Shown here: positions 16,691 to 24,403 of the stretch, piece after piece | Position numbering within the stretch: the first letter of the stretch is position 1 | How the letters are laid out: every line of letters begins with the position of its first letter | NCBI GenBank assembly: GCA_019415525.1 | Contig: DXZA01000063.1 | Span: 1 to 46,071 of the forward strand | Length of the DNA stretch: 46,071 nucleotides | Direction: 5' to 3' | DNA from: Tyzzerella sp. | GTDB taxonomy: Bacteria > Bacillota > Clostridia > Lachnospirales > Anaerotignaceae | Program-made: the position numbers and the translations under genes | Notes under the pieces: model-generated | Seen by the model: only the letters and a program-made list of their open reading frames with translations | Told to the model about the DNA's origin: nothing | Database searches by the model: none

Positions 16691-16714
16691 GAAGCCTGTT
16701 AAAAAACAGGCCTC
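16691..16714 (-). terminator. Terminator after spoVG
   Basis: GCCTGTT (16694-16700) pairs with AACAGGC (16705-16711); a T-rich run follows on the minus strand. It ends the glgC-glgD-spoVG direction and sits immediately upstream of the YgjP-like gene. Confidence 0.8.
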
Positions 16715-16724
16715 TTTATTTATA

Positions 16725-17015
16725 TTATTCTTCTACTACTGTTTCTTCATCATTGTTTTCTAAAAGAGCTACTTCATATTTTTCAAGTACAGCTTTCTGA
16801 ATTTTTTCTCTTGTTTCGGCATTTATAGGATGTGCTATGTCCCTAAATTCTCCATCTGCTGTTTTTCTGCTTGGCATAGCTATGAAAAGACCGTCTTCGC
16901 GTTCAATAACTTTTATATCATGAACAACAAACTCATTATCAAATGTTACTGAAACTACTGCTTTCATTTTGCCTTCTTTATTAACTTTTCTCACTCTAAC
17001 ATCAGTAATTTTCAT
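16725..17015 (-). CDS. spoVG: SpoVG regulatory/RNA-binding protein
   Basis: The 96-residue protein matches SpoVG throughout: it starts MKITDVRVRKV, contains AVVSVTFDNEFVVHDIKVIE, and has the central FIAMPSRKTADGEFRDIAHPIN segment followed by an acidic tail. SpoVG proteins bind nucleic acid and affect septation, sporulation or virulence genes depending on the species. A GAGGGGG site precedes the ATG. It lies 92 bp after glgD, away from glmU-prs, with which it is linked in Bacillus. No confident SigH promoter was found in the gap. Confidence 0.97.
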   Translation of the reverse strand: MKITDVRVRKVNKEGKMKAVVSVTFDNEFVVHDIKVIEREDGLFIAMPSRKTADGEFRDIAHPINAETREKIQKAVLEKYEVALLENNDEETVVEE

Positions 17016-17107
17016 AAAACTTTTCCCCCTCGATTTGCCGAATGCCTAAAAAATATTAAAGCACTCTTTTATGCGTAATAGTTTATGCCCCTATTTAAAA
17101 ATAACTA

Positions 17108-18220
17108 TTAAATAACAGTTCCTTTTTTAATTATTACAGGATTTCCTTCCTCACCAACAACACTCTTTCCATCAGAAAGAACAACATCTTTATCAAGAAT
17201 TGCATTTTCAACAACACAATTATTTCCAATATAGCTGCCTTCCATTATTATAGAGTTTTTAACTGTTGACCCTTCACCTGTATATACTTTACGGAATATA
17301 ACAGAATGTTCAACTTTTCCGTTTAATATACTTCCGCTACCAACAATTGTATCACTTACTTCTGCACCTGCGTTATATTTAGCTGGTGGCTCATCTTTTG
17401 GTTTTGTTTCAATATATGGAGCTTTTTTCATAAATACATCTCTTACTTCTCTCTTTAAGAAGTCCATATTTGTATCATAATAATCTTTGACACCACCAGA
17501 AATACAATTCCAATATCCATCAAATTCATATCCATATATATTAAGTTTCTTTCTAAATCTTATAATAATATCTTTAACAAAATCATATCTACCTTCAGGT
17601 ATAATCTGACTAAGAAGATTTATAAGAAGTGTTCTTGATATTACATATATACCAAGAGAAGCATTTGGTGACTGAGCCTGTAAAGGTTTTTCTTCAAACT
17701 CACAAAGCTTATTATTTTCATCCATTTCAAGTATACCAAATTTTGAAAGGTCTTTTCCTTCCATATTTTTGTATACAACAGTAATATCAGCACCTTTTTC
17801 AACATGATACTTAATTACTTCTTTATAATCCATTTTATATATTGTATCACCAGATGTTATAACAACATAAGGTTCGTTACTTCTTTTAAGATATGTAAGA
17901 TTCTGATAAATAGAATCGGCTGTTCCTCTAAACCAACTGTTATTGTTACGGCTTGTATATGGTGTAAATACAAAAAGTCCGCCCTGTTTTCTTCCGAAAT
18001 CCCACCATTTTGATGATGTAAGATGGTCATGAAGTGAACGTGAATTATACTGTGTTATAACAGCCACTTTGCCAATTCCTGAATTTGACATACTACTTAA
18101 AGTAAAATCTATTGCTCTATAAGAGCTTCCTATCGGCATAGCTGCTGCCGCTCTTGATTCTGTAAGTGTTCCGAGATTTTCGCTGTTTCCTCCAGCTAAT
18201 ATAATACCTATTGCTTTCAT
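17108..18220 (-). CDS. glgD: GlgD, glucose-1-phosphate adenylyltransferase companion subunit
   Basis: The 370-residue nucleotidyltransferase-like protein pairs with GlgC in ADP-glucose synthesis for glycogen. Its N-terminal loop, LAGGNSENLGTLTESRAAAA, replaces the catalytic Gly-x-Arg-Leu and Lys residues of GlgC, so it is probably regulatory or poorly catalytic, as known for firmicute GlgD. A C-terminal left-handed beta-helix (about 280-370) is visible as hexapeptide repeats. Its ATG overlaps the glgC stop by four bases (ATGA), which fits stoichiometric co-expression. Confidence 0.95.
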   Translation of the reverse strand: MKAIGIILAGGNSENLGTLTESRAAAAMPIGSSYRAIDFTLSSMSNSGIGKVAVITQYNSRSLHDHLTSSKWWDFGRKQGGLFVFTPYTSRNNNSWFRGTADSIYQNLTYLKRSNEPYVVITSGDTIYKMDYKEVIKYHVEKGADITVVYKNMEGKDLSKFGILEMDENNKLCEFEEKPLQAQSPNASLGIYVISRTLLINLLSQIIPEGRYDFVKDIIIRFRKKLNIYGYEFDGYWNCISGGVKDYYDTNMDFLKREVRDVFMKKAPYIETKPKDEPPAKYNAGAEVSDTIVGSGSILNGKVEHSVIFRKVYTGEGSTVKNSIIMEGSYIGNNCVVENAILDKDVVLSDGKSVVGEEGNPVIIKKGTVI

Positions 18221-19500
18221 AATGATGCCCCCTCTTTAATAATTGATTTTCCACTTTCAAGTTTATTTGAAGGGTAATCACTTTCAACTGTATTTCCATA
18301 TATTACACAGTTTTTTCCAATCTCAACATTTGAAGGAACAACTGTATTATCACCAACTACTGTAATACCTGTATTATAAATTTTAGGTTTACTTTCATTT
18401 ACTATATTTTCACCAAGACCCATTTTTACATTATCACCAAGAACACAGTTCTCATCAATAATACATCTTTCAATATAGCAATTTTCACCTACAACTGTAT
18501 TTTCCATAATAATAGAATCTTTTACAACTGCACCTTTTTCAATAATAACACCAGGTCCAAGAACAGAATTATAAACTTCTCCATAAACCTCACAACCTTC
18601 TGAAGCAAGACTTGTTGAAAGCTTTGCACCAGTAGCTGTATATTGTGGTGGCTGATGGTCACTATTTGTATATATTTTCCAGAAATCTTCATAAAGATTA
18701 AATTCTGGAAGAGTTTTTATAAGCTCCATATTTGCCTGCCAATATGATTCAATTGTTCCTACATCTTTCCAGTAGTCTTTAAATCTATAAGCATACATAG
18801 TCTGACCTTCTTCAAGCATCTTTGGAATTATATGCATACCAAAGTCACTATCTGGATGAATCTTACTATCTTCAATAAGAGCTTCTCTAAGTCTTTCCCA
18901 AGTAAATATATAAATACCCATAGAAGCAAGATTATTTTTAGGATTTGCTGGTTTTTCTTCAAACTCATAAATTTTATCATCACTTTCAGTATTCATGATA
19001 CCAAAGCGACTTGCTTCCTCAATAGGAACTTCCATAACAGCAATAGTAGCTGCACAATTATTTTCTTTATGGAATTCAAGCATTTTTGAATAGTCCATTT
19101 TATAAATATGGTCTCCAGATAAAATAAGAACATATTCTGGATTATTACTGTCAATATATTCTATATTTTGGAATATAGCATTGGCAGTTCCCATAAACCA
19201 TTCACCTGAATCTCCGCCACCTTTAACATGTGGAGCAAGAATTGTTACACCACCATTTCTTTTATCAAGGTCCCAAGGAATACCTATACCTATATGCTGA
19301 TTAAGTCTTAAAGGCTGATATTGTGTAAGTACTCCAACAGTATCAACACCAGAATTGATACAGTTACTTAAAGGGAAATCAATAATTCTGTATTTACCAC
19401 CAAAAGTAACTGCTGGTTTTGCAACATTTCTTGTTAAAATCCCAAGTCGACTACCTTGTCCTCCGGCCAGAAGCATGGCCATCATTTCTTTTTTTCGCAT
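18217..19500 (-). CDS. glgC: Glucose-1-phosphate adenylyltransferase, catalytic subunit
   Basis: The 427-residue enzyme makes ADP-glucose from ATP and glucose-1-phosphate, the committed step of glycogen synthesis. It has LAGGQGSRLG, KPAVTFGGKYRIIDFPLSNC, GTANAIFQN, SGDHIYKMDY and FEEKPANPK, followed by a beta-helix C-terminus. GGGGGT lies upstream of the ATG. It is the first gene of glgC-glgD, and glycogen synthase is not in this window. Its upstream region carries a WalR-like box and a palindrome. Confidence 0.97.
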   Translation of the reverse strand: MRKKEMMAMLLAGGQGSRLGILTRNVAKPAVTFGGKYRIIDFPLSNCINSGVDTVGVLTQYQPLRLNQHIGIGIPWDLDKRNGGVTILAPHVKGGGDSGEWFMGTANAIFQNIEYIDSNNPEYVLILSGDHIYKMDYSKMLEFHKENNCAATIAVMEVPIEEASRFGIMNTESDDKIYEFEEKPANPKNNLASMGIYIFTWERLREALIEDSKIHPDSDFGMHIIPKMLEEGQTMYAYRFKDYWKDVGTIESYWQANMELIKTLPEFNLYEDFWKIYTNSDHQPPQYTATGAKLSTSLASEGCEVYGEVYNSVLGPGVIIEKGAVVKDSIIMENTVVGENCYIERCIIDENCVLGDNVKMGLGENIVNESKPKIYNTGITVVGDNTVVPSNVEIGKNCVIYGNTVESDYPSNKLESGKSIIKEGASL

Positions 19501-19574
19501 AAACTCTTTACCCCCAATGATGCGTACTAAAAAAAGCTAAAGACTAATTTTATAAAAACGCAATAAAAATTTTA

Positions 19575-19591
19575 TGTAAACACATTGTAAA
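19575..19591 (+). promoter_or_regulatory. WalR-box-like direct repeat
   Basis: TGTAAA-CACAT-TGTAAA matches the published WalR consensus TGTWAH-N5-TGTWAH at every constrained position. It lies 75-91 bp upstream of glgC and about 280 bp upstream of murC. In such AT-rich DNA, chance matches are possible. Confidence 0.5.
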
Positions 19592-19605
19592 ATATACATT
19601 TTACA
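19586..19605. repeat. 20-bp palindrome upstream of glgC
   Basis: TGTAAAAT (19586-19593), four bases, then ATTTTACA (19598-19605). It shares one arm with the WalR-like box, so two regulators could compete here. The binding protein is unknown. Confidence 0.6.
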
Positions 19606-19801
19606 CTAATATCATATCATATTTTTTTACAGTTGTACACCTAAATTGAAAAATTTTTATTTTTTTTGCTACAAAATTATACGCTTTTTTTAAATTTTAG
19701 TTAAATTTTTTTATTTTATGATAAAATTATAAATTAATTTTAACATTTAATATTTTAAGGCTATAAATAAATTTATTGTGATAATAATAATATAAGTATT
19801 G

Positions 19802-19830
19802 TAGACTTTGAATTATCATTGTAGTATACT
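19802..19830 (+). promoter_or_regulatory. murC promoter
   Basis: TAGACT (19802-19807), a 17-base spacer and TATACT (19825-19830), about 40 bases before the murC start. Confidence 0.7.
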
Positions 19831-19869
19831 TTTTAGAAAGATTAAAAATAGGATTGGGGCGTTTAAATA

Positions 19870-21258
19870 ATGAAAGACGGTTTCAGTATAAAATATAAAA
19901 ATGTTTACTTTATAGGCATAGGTGGCATAAGTATGTCAGGACTTGCAGAAATACTTAAATCAAGGGGTGTTAATGTAGCTGGTACTGATATGAATGTTTC
20001 CAACACAACAAAACATCTTGAAAGCATTGGTGTAAAAATAAATATTGGGCATAAATCAGAGAATATAACAAATGAATATGACCTTGTTGTATACACAGCT
20101 GCTGTAAAAATGGATAATCCAGAGCTTTTAAAAGCAAAAGAACTTTCAATAGATATAATGGATAGAGCAGAGCTTCTTGGTCATATTATGGCAGAATATG
20201 AAGATTCAGTTGCCGTATCTGGAACACATGGTAAGACAACAACAACATCTATGGTTTCAGAAATACTTCTTGCTGCAAATACAGACCCTACAATATCAGT
20301 AGGTGGTATACTTCCATCAATAAACGGAAATACAAAAGTAGGTGCTTCAAAATACTTTGTAGCAGAAGCTTGTGAATATTTTGATAGCTTTTTAAAGTTT
20401 AATCCACTTGTTGGTATAATACTTAATATAGAAGCAGACCATTTAGATTACTTTAAAACATTTGATAATGTAAAAAATTCATTCCATAAATTTGCAGGAA
20501 GAATACCTAAAAATGGTATGCTTATAATAAATGATGAAATAGAAAACACTGATTTCTATACAGAAAACATTGATTGTAAATTTGAAAGATATAGTACAAA
20601 AAATCCAAATGTAGAATGGTTTGCAAATAATATAATACATCATGAAAATGGTAAAAACTCATTTACAGTATGTTATAAAGGTAAAGAAATAGGAGAAATA
20701 AATCTTAATATACCTGGCGAGCATAATATAAGCAACGCACTTGCTGCTTGTGCTGCTGCAAACTTCCTTGAAATACCTTTTGAAAAAATATCACAAGGTC
20801 TTTCTAATTATGGTGGTACAAACAGAAGATTTCAAAGAAAAGGAACATATAAAGGTGTAAATGTAATAGATGATTATGCACATCATCCAACAGAAATAAA
20901 AGCAACACTTGCTGCTGCAAAAAATGTTAAACATAATACACTTTGGTGTGTATTCCAACCACACACATATACAAGAACCTATAATCTCTTTAATGAGTTT
21001 TCAGAAGCCTTTGATGATGCTGATAAAATAATAATGGCAGATATATATGCAGCACGTGAAAAAGACACAGGAATTGTTTCATCAAAAGCCTTGGCAACTA
21101 AAATAAAAGAAAGAGGAAAAGATATTGAATATATCGGAAGCCTTGATGATATATTAAAATATGTTGCTGAAAACTGTAAAGAAGGCGACCTTTTAATAAC
21201 TATGGGGGCTGGAGATATTTATACTGTTGGTGAAAAACTTGTTTCTATGGAGTTATAA
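19870..21258 (+). CDS. murC: UDP-N-acetylmuramate--L-alanine ligase
   Basis: The 462-residue cytoplasmic ligase adds the first amino acid to UDP-MurNAc using ATP. It has the N-terminal IGIGGISMSGLAEIL Rossmann loop, the ATP loop VSGTHGKTTTTSM, EACEYFDSF, NIEADHLDYF and the DDYAHHPTEIKAT segment. The length is typical. It is a single plus-strand gene, opposite to its neighbours, with its own promoter and terminator. It begins after a GGATTGGGG site. Confidence 0.98.
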   Translation: MKDGFSIKYKNVYFIGIGGISMSGLAEILKSRGVNVAGTDMNVSNTTKHLESIGVKINIGHKSENITNEYDLVVYTAAVKMDNPELLKAKELSIDIMDRAELLGHIMAEYEDSVAVSGTHGKTTTTSMVSEILLAANTDPTISVGGILPSINGNTKVGASKYFVAEACEYFDSFLKFNPLVGIILNIEADHLDYFKTFDNVKNSFHKFAGRIPKNGMLIINDEIENTDFYTENIDCKFERYSTKNPNVEWFANNIIHHENGKNSFTVCYKGKEIGEINLNIPGEHNISNALAACAAANFLEIPFEKISQGLSNYGGTNRRFQRKGTYKGVNVIDDYAHHPTEIKATLAAAKNVKHNTLWCVFQPHTYTRTYNLFNEFSEAFDDADKIIMADIYAAREKDTGIVSSKALATKIKERGKDIEYIGSLDDILKYVAENCKEGDLLITMGAGDIYTVGEKLVSMEL

Positions 21259-21261
21259 ACA

Positions 21262-21492
21262 TTATCCACATAGTTGTTAACAATTAAATTGTTACTAACT
21301 TTAAAATTAAATAATAAATTTTTTAACATAATAAAAATAATATTAACTATAAAAAGCCTTGAATTTTTACTTATATTCAAGGCTTTTTATGTATATTGTC
21401 TAAAAACACTATACACGTAATTTTATAAAACACATTAAAAATAATATTAAATACAATATATGTTATTAAATATATCCACATAGTTTTCCACA
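21262..21492 (+). promoter_or_regulatory. Cluster of DnaA-box-like sites between murC and rlmH
   Basis: TTATCCACA (21262-21270) is a perfect DnaA box. ATATCCACA (21472-21480) and TTTTCCACA (21484-21492) each differ by one base. The first two lie in longer similar contexts, ATCCACATAGTT-N6-CAATT, that repeat 210 bp apart. The murC terminator lies between them. The role (origin-proximal DnaA binding or titration) is inferred. Confidence 0.5.
21351..21388 (+). terminator. murC terminator
   Basis: AAAAAGCCTTGAAT (21351-21364) pairs with ATTCAAGGCTTTTT (21375-21388). It is a strong hairpin ending in a T run, about 90 bp after the stop codon. Confidence 0.88.
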
Positions 21493-21502
21493 ATTTTATA
21501 AT

Positions 21503-21529
21503 AAAAGACAGTTTTAAAAACTGTCTTTT
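21503..21529 (-). terminator. rlmH terminator overlapping its stop codon
   Basis: AAAAGACAGTTT (21503-21514) pairs with AAACTGTCTTTT (21518-21529); a T-rich run follows on the minus strand. The rlmH stop codon (21528-21530) lies in the arm. Confidence 0.82.
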
Positions 21530-22007
21530 ATTTATGATATGGTTCATTTCTATTTATTTTTATAGCTCTATAAATTTGTTCAAGAAGTATAACCCTCATC
21601 ATCTGATGTGGAAAAGTCATTTTTGAAAAACTTAAATAATAGTTAGCTCTATTCAAAACATCTTTAGATAATCCTAAAGAGCCACCTATAACAAAAACTA
21701 TATGACTTATACCTCTCAAAGCTGTTTTCTCTACAAAATCTGCTAATTCTTCAGAACTTAGATTTTTACCATCTATGGCAAGAGCAACACAATATGCATC
21801 ATCTTTTATATTTTTAAGTATTCTTTCCCCTTCTTTTTTCTTAACAATTTCTTCTTCAGCCAAACTCATTGTTTCTGGGGCTTTTCCATCTGGAACTTCT
21901 ATTATATCAAGTTTTATATATTTGCTAAGTCGTTTTGAATATTCATCAATAGCTAAATTCCAATATTTTTCTTTTAGCTTTCCAACACATATTATAGAAA
22001 TTTTCAT
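21528..22007 (-). CDS. rlmH: 23S rRNA (pseudouridine1915-N3)-methyltransferase
   Basis: The 159-residue SPOUT-family methyltransferase modifies helix 69 of 23S rRNA. It has MKISIICVGKLKEKYW, the knot segment IVFVIGGSLGLSKDV, and the C-terminal SKMTFPHQMMRVILLEQIYRA. The length is exactly that of the family. It lies eight bases after walJ, matching the wal-locus neighbourhood seen near the origin in many firmicutes. Confidence 0.98.
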   Translation of the reverse strand: MKISIICVGKLKEKYWNLAIDEYSKRLSKYIKLDIIEVPDGKAPETMSLAEEEIVKKKEGERILKNIKDDAYCVALAIDGKNLSSEELADFVEKTALRGISHIVFVIGGSLGLSKDVLNRANYYLSFSKMTFPHQMMRVILLEQIYRAIKINRNEPYHK

Positions 22008-22015
22008 ATTTTACC

Positions 22016-22810
22016 TCACAATATAACAGGACAACTATTAGTATATCTTGAAGCCATATCCATTTTAAGATATGTTCCTACTTTTATATCATTTTCATTT
22101 AAAATACTTTTTACTGTTTCATAAGCAAGATGTGGTTCATTATTTTCATCACTTAAATGACCAAGATATATATGTTTAAGTTTATTATCCATTATTTCAG
22201 ATATAAATTTGCCGGCTGTTTCATTTGATATATGTCCTCTATCGCCTAATATACGTTGTTTTAAAGCCCAAGGGTATGAGCCACATTTAAGCATATTAAC
22301 ATCATGATTTGATTCAAGAAGTATTACATCAGAACCACTTATATTTTCCCTTACAGTATCCGTAATATGACCTAAATCAGTTGCTATAGTCATTTTATAG
22401 TCTTTTGCAAATATACTATACCCAACAGGTTCTGCTGCATCATGAGGTATATCAAAAGGCATTACACACATATCATTTATAACACAGCTTTCACCACTAT
22501 ATATTATTTTAATATTTTTTCTTGCTACTTCACCTATTGTACTTCCCATAGCTTCCCATGTACCTTGTGTAGCATATATAGGTATATCAAATCTTCTAGA
22601 AATAATACCTGCACCCTTTATATGGTCACTATGTTCATGTGTTATAAACAAAGCATCTATTTTATTTCCATCAACATTAAGTATATCAAGACCTTCTTTT
22701 ATTTTTTTACCACTAATTCCAGCATCAAAAAGTATATTTGTGCTTTCCGTACCTGCATAAATACAATTTCCACTACTTCCACTTGCTATAGGACAAAATC
22801 TTACAGACAT
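22016..22810 (-). CDS. walJ: WalJ/YycJ-family metallo-beta-lactamase-fold hydrolase
   Basis: The 264-residue protein has the metal signature THEHSDHIKGA, further His/Asp ligands (DIPHDAAEPVGY, ATDLGHITD) and YLGHLSDENNEPH. It matches YycJ (WalJ) of the wal locus, thought to act in DNA or wall-cycle processes. The exact substrate is not settled. It is transcribed just after the murA terminator and coupled closely to rlmH. It is cytoplasmic, without a signal peptide. Confidence 0.9.
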   Translation of the reverse strand: MSVRFCPIASGSSGNCIYAGTESTNILFDAGISGKKIKEGLDILNVDGNKIDALFITHEHSDHIKGAGIISRRFDIPIYATQGTWEAMGSTIGEVARKNIKIIYSGESCVINDMCVMPFDIPHDAAEPVGYSIFAKDYKMTIATDLGHITDTVRENISGSDVILLESNHDVNMLKCGSYPWALKQRILGDRGHISNETAGKFISEIMDNKLKHIYLGHLSDENNEPHLAYETVKSILNENDIKVGTYLKMDMASRYTNSCPVIL

Positions 22811-22843
22811 TTACACACCACCTTTTTCCAGTATTATAAAAAA

Positions 22844-22868
22844 TCGCTGAAACCAAAAGTTTCAGCGA
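22844..22868 (-). terminator. murA terminator
   Basis: TCGCTGAAAC (22844-22853) pairs with GTTTCAGCGA (22859-22868), followed by six Ts on the minus strand. It separates murA from walJ-rlmH. Confidence 0.88.
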
Positions 22869-22874
22869 CAGAAA

Positions 22875-24134
22875 TTAATCTTCTTTAACTCTTTTTATAT
22901 CAGCACCAAGGTTTCCAAATTTATATTCAACGTCTTCATAACCTCTGTCTATGTATTTTACATTTGTAATTTCAGTTTTACCTTCTGCAGCAAGACCTGC
23001 TATAATCATAGCTGCACCTGCTCTAAGGTCCGTTGCTGCCACATTGTTTCCAAAAAGTTTTTCTACACCTTGTATTTTAGCAACTCTACCATCAACATTA
23101 ACATTAGCACCAAGCTTTCTAAGTTGGTCCATATACTGATATCTATTATCCCATACATTCTCTGTAATTATATTTTCACCCATACATACAGTAAGAAGTG
23201 CTGCCATCTGTGGCTGTAAATCTGTTGGAAATCCTGGATAACTCATAGTTTTTACATTTACATTCTTAAGAGGCTTGTCTGACAACACTCTTATAGAATC
23301 ATCAAATTCCTCTATTGTTACATCCATTTCTTCAAGTTTTGCTGAAAGACAGTCCATATGTTTAGGAATAATATTTTTTACTACAACATCTCCACCTGTA
23401 ATAGCTGCTGCTATCATATATGTACCTGCTTCAATCTGGTCAGGAATAATTGTATATTCAGCCCCATGAAGACTAGGTACACCAGTAATTTTTATTACAT
23501 CAGTACCTGCACCCTTAATCTTTGCTCCCATAATATTAAGGAAGTTAGCAGTATCAACTACATGAGGTTCTTTTGCTGCATTTTCAATTACAGTATTACC
23601 TTCTGCAAGACAGGCTGCAAGCATAATATTTATTGTGGCACCAACACTTACTTGGTCCATATATATTGAAGCTCCATGAAGGTTCTCTGCACTAACTCGT
23701 ACAACATCATCACTAACTTCTACATTAGCACCAAGTGCTTTAAATCCTTTAAGATGAAGGTCGATAGGTCTAGAACCAAAATTACAACCTCCTGGCATAG
23801 AAACCTCTGCTTTTTTAAATCTACCTAATAATGCACCAAGAAGATAATAAGAAGCTCTTATTTTTCTTACTTCTTCATAAGTTGCACTTACATTTTCAAT
23901 ATTTCTACTATCTATTTTAAGTGTATGTTTATCAATAAACTCACATTTTGCTCCTAATTTGCTAAGTGTATTAAAAAGGCTTGTAACATCTTCTATACTA
24001 GGTAAATTATCAATTATACAAACACCATCAGCCATAATAGCCGCCGGTAAAATAGCAACTGCTGCATTTTTAGCACCACTTATACTTACTTCACCGCAAA
24101 GTCTTTTCTGACCGTTAATAACAAGTTTATCCAT
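22875..24134 (-). CDS. murA: UDP-N-acetylglucosamine 1-carboxyvinyltransferase
   Basis: The 419-residue enzyme transfers enolpyruvate from PEP to UDP-GlcNAc, the first committed step of peptidoglycan synthesis and the target of fosfomycin. It has SGAKNAAVAILPA near the N-terminus, GGCNFGSRPIDLHLKGF with the Cys of the active-site loop, and TDLQPQMAAL. The ATG at 24134 begins the canonical MDKLVINGQ, but its GGGAGG is about 14 nt away; a TTG at 24146 is too close to that site. It sits inside the wal locus between walI and walJ, with its own terminators on both sides. Confidence 0.95.
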   Translation of the reverse strand: MDKLVINGQKRLCGEVSISGAKNAAVAILPAAIMADGVCIIDNLPSIEDVTSLFNTLSKLGAKCEFIDKHTLKIDSRNIENVSATYEEVRKIRASYYLLGALLGRFKKAEVSMPGGCNFGSRPIDLHLKGFKALGANVEVSDDVVRVSAENLHGASIYMDQVSVGATINIMLAACLAEGNTVIENAAKEPHVVDTANFLNIMGAKIKGAGTDVIKITGVPSLHGAEYTIIPDQIEAGTYMIAAAITGGDVVVKNIIPKHMDCLSAKLEEMDVTIEEFDDSIRVLSDKPLKNVNVKTMSYPGFPTDLQPQMAALLTVCMGENIITENVWDNRYQYMDQLRKLGANVNVDGRVAKIQGVEKLFGNNVAATDLRAGAAMIIAGLAAEGKTEITNVKYIDRGYEDVEYKFGNLGADIKRVKED

Positions 24135-24204
24135 ATAATAATTCAAATCCTCCCAATTTTTTATCCCAACGAAACGGGCGAGTCAATATAATTTGTTATA
24201 CAGT

Positions 24205-24232
24205 AAAAAAGCCTTAAAAAAAAGGCTTTTTT
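24205..24232 (-). terminator. Terminator between walI and murA
   Basis: AAAAAAGCCTT (24205-24215) pairs with AAGGCTTTTTT (24222-24232). A strong poly-T tail follows in either direction. It ends the walRKHI transcript about 170 bp after walI. Confidence 0.8.
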
Positions 24233-24259
24233 CAAAATTAAAATTAAATTACTTTAAGC

Positions 24260-24265
24260 ATTATA
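24260..24265 (-). promoter_or_regulatory. Promoter-like TATAAT just upstream of the walI/murA terminator
   Basis: A perfect TATAAT with a preceding GG lies on the minus strand, but its -35 region is weak (TTTATT at a 17-base spacing). Transcription from it would meet the terminator after about 50 nt. Confidence 0.35.
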
Positions 24266-24403
24266 CCACCAAACTGTTAAACAATAAAGACTTTTTTCAA
24301 TATATAAAAATAAAACGGATTTTAGCTTATATTTTAGCCTAAAAACCCCTTTTTTTTATTTATTTTGCCAAGTTATATATGGGAAAAATTGTTAATAAAA
24401 GAG

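Larger units (their letters stand above)
19501..19869. other. Divergent glgC-murC control region
   Basis: This is 369 bp of very AT-rich DNA without a gene. It holds the murC promoter (19802-19830), a direct repeat TGTAAA-CACAT-TGTAAA (19575-19591) and an overlapping 20-bp palindrome (19586-19605). A possible glgC promoter on the minus strand reads TGTACA-17-TATGAT between about 19616 and 19644. No other RNA or hairpin was recognised. Confidence 0.6.
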
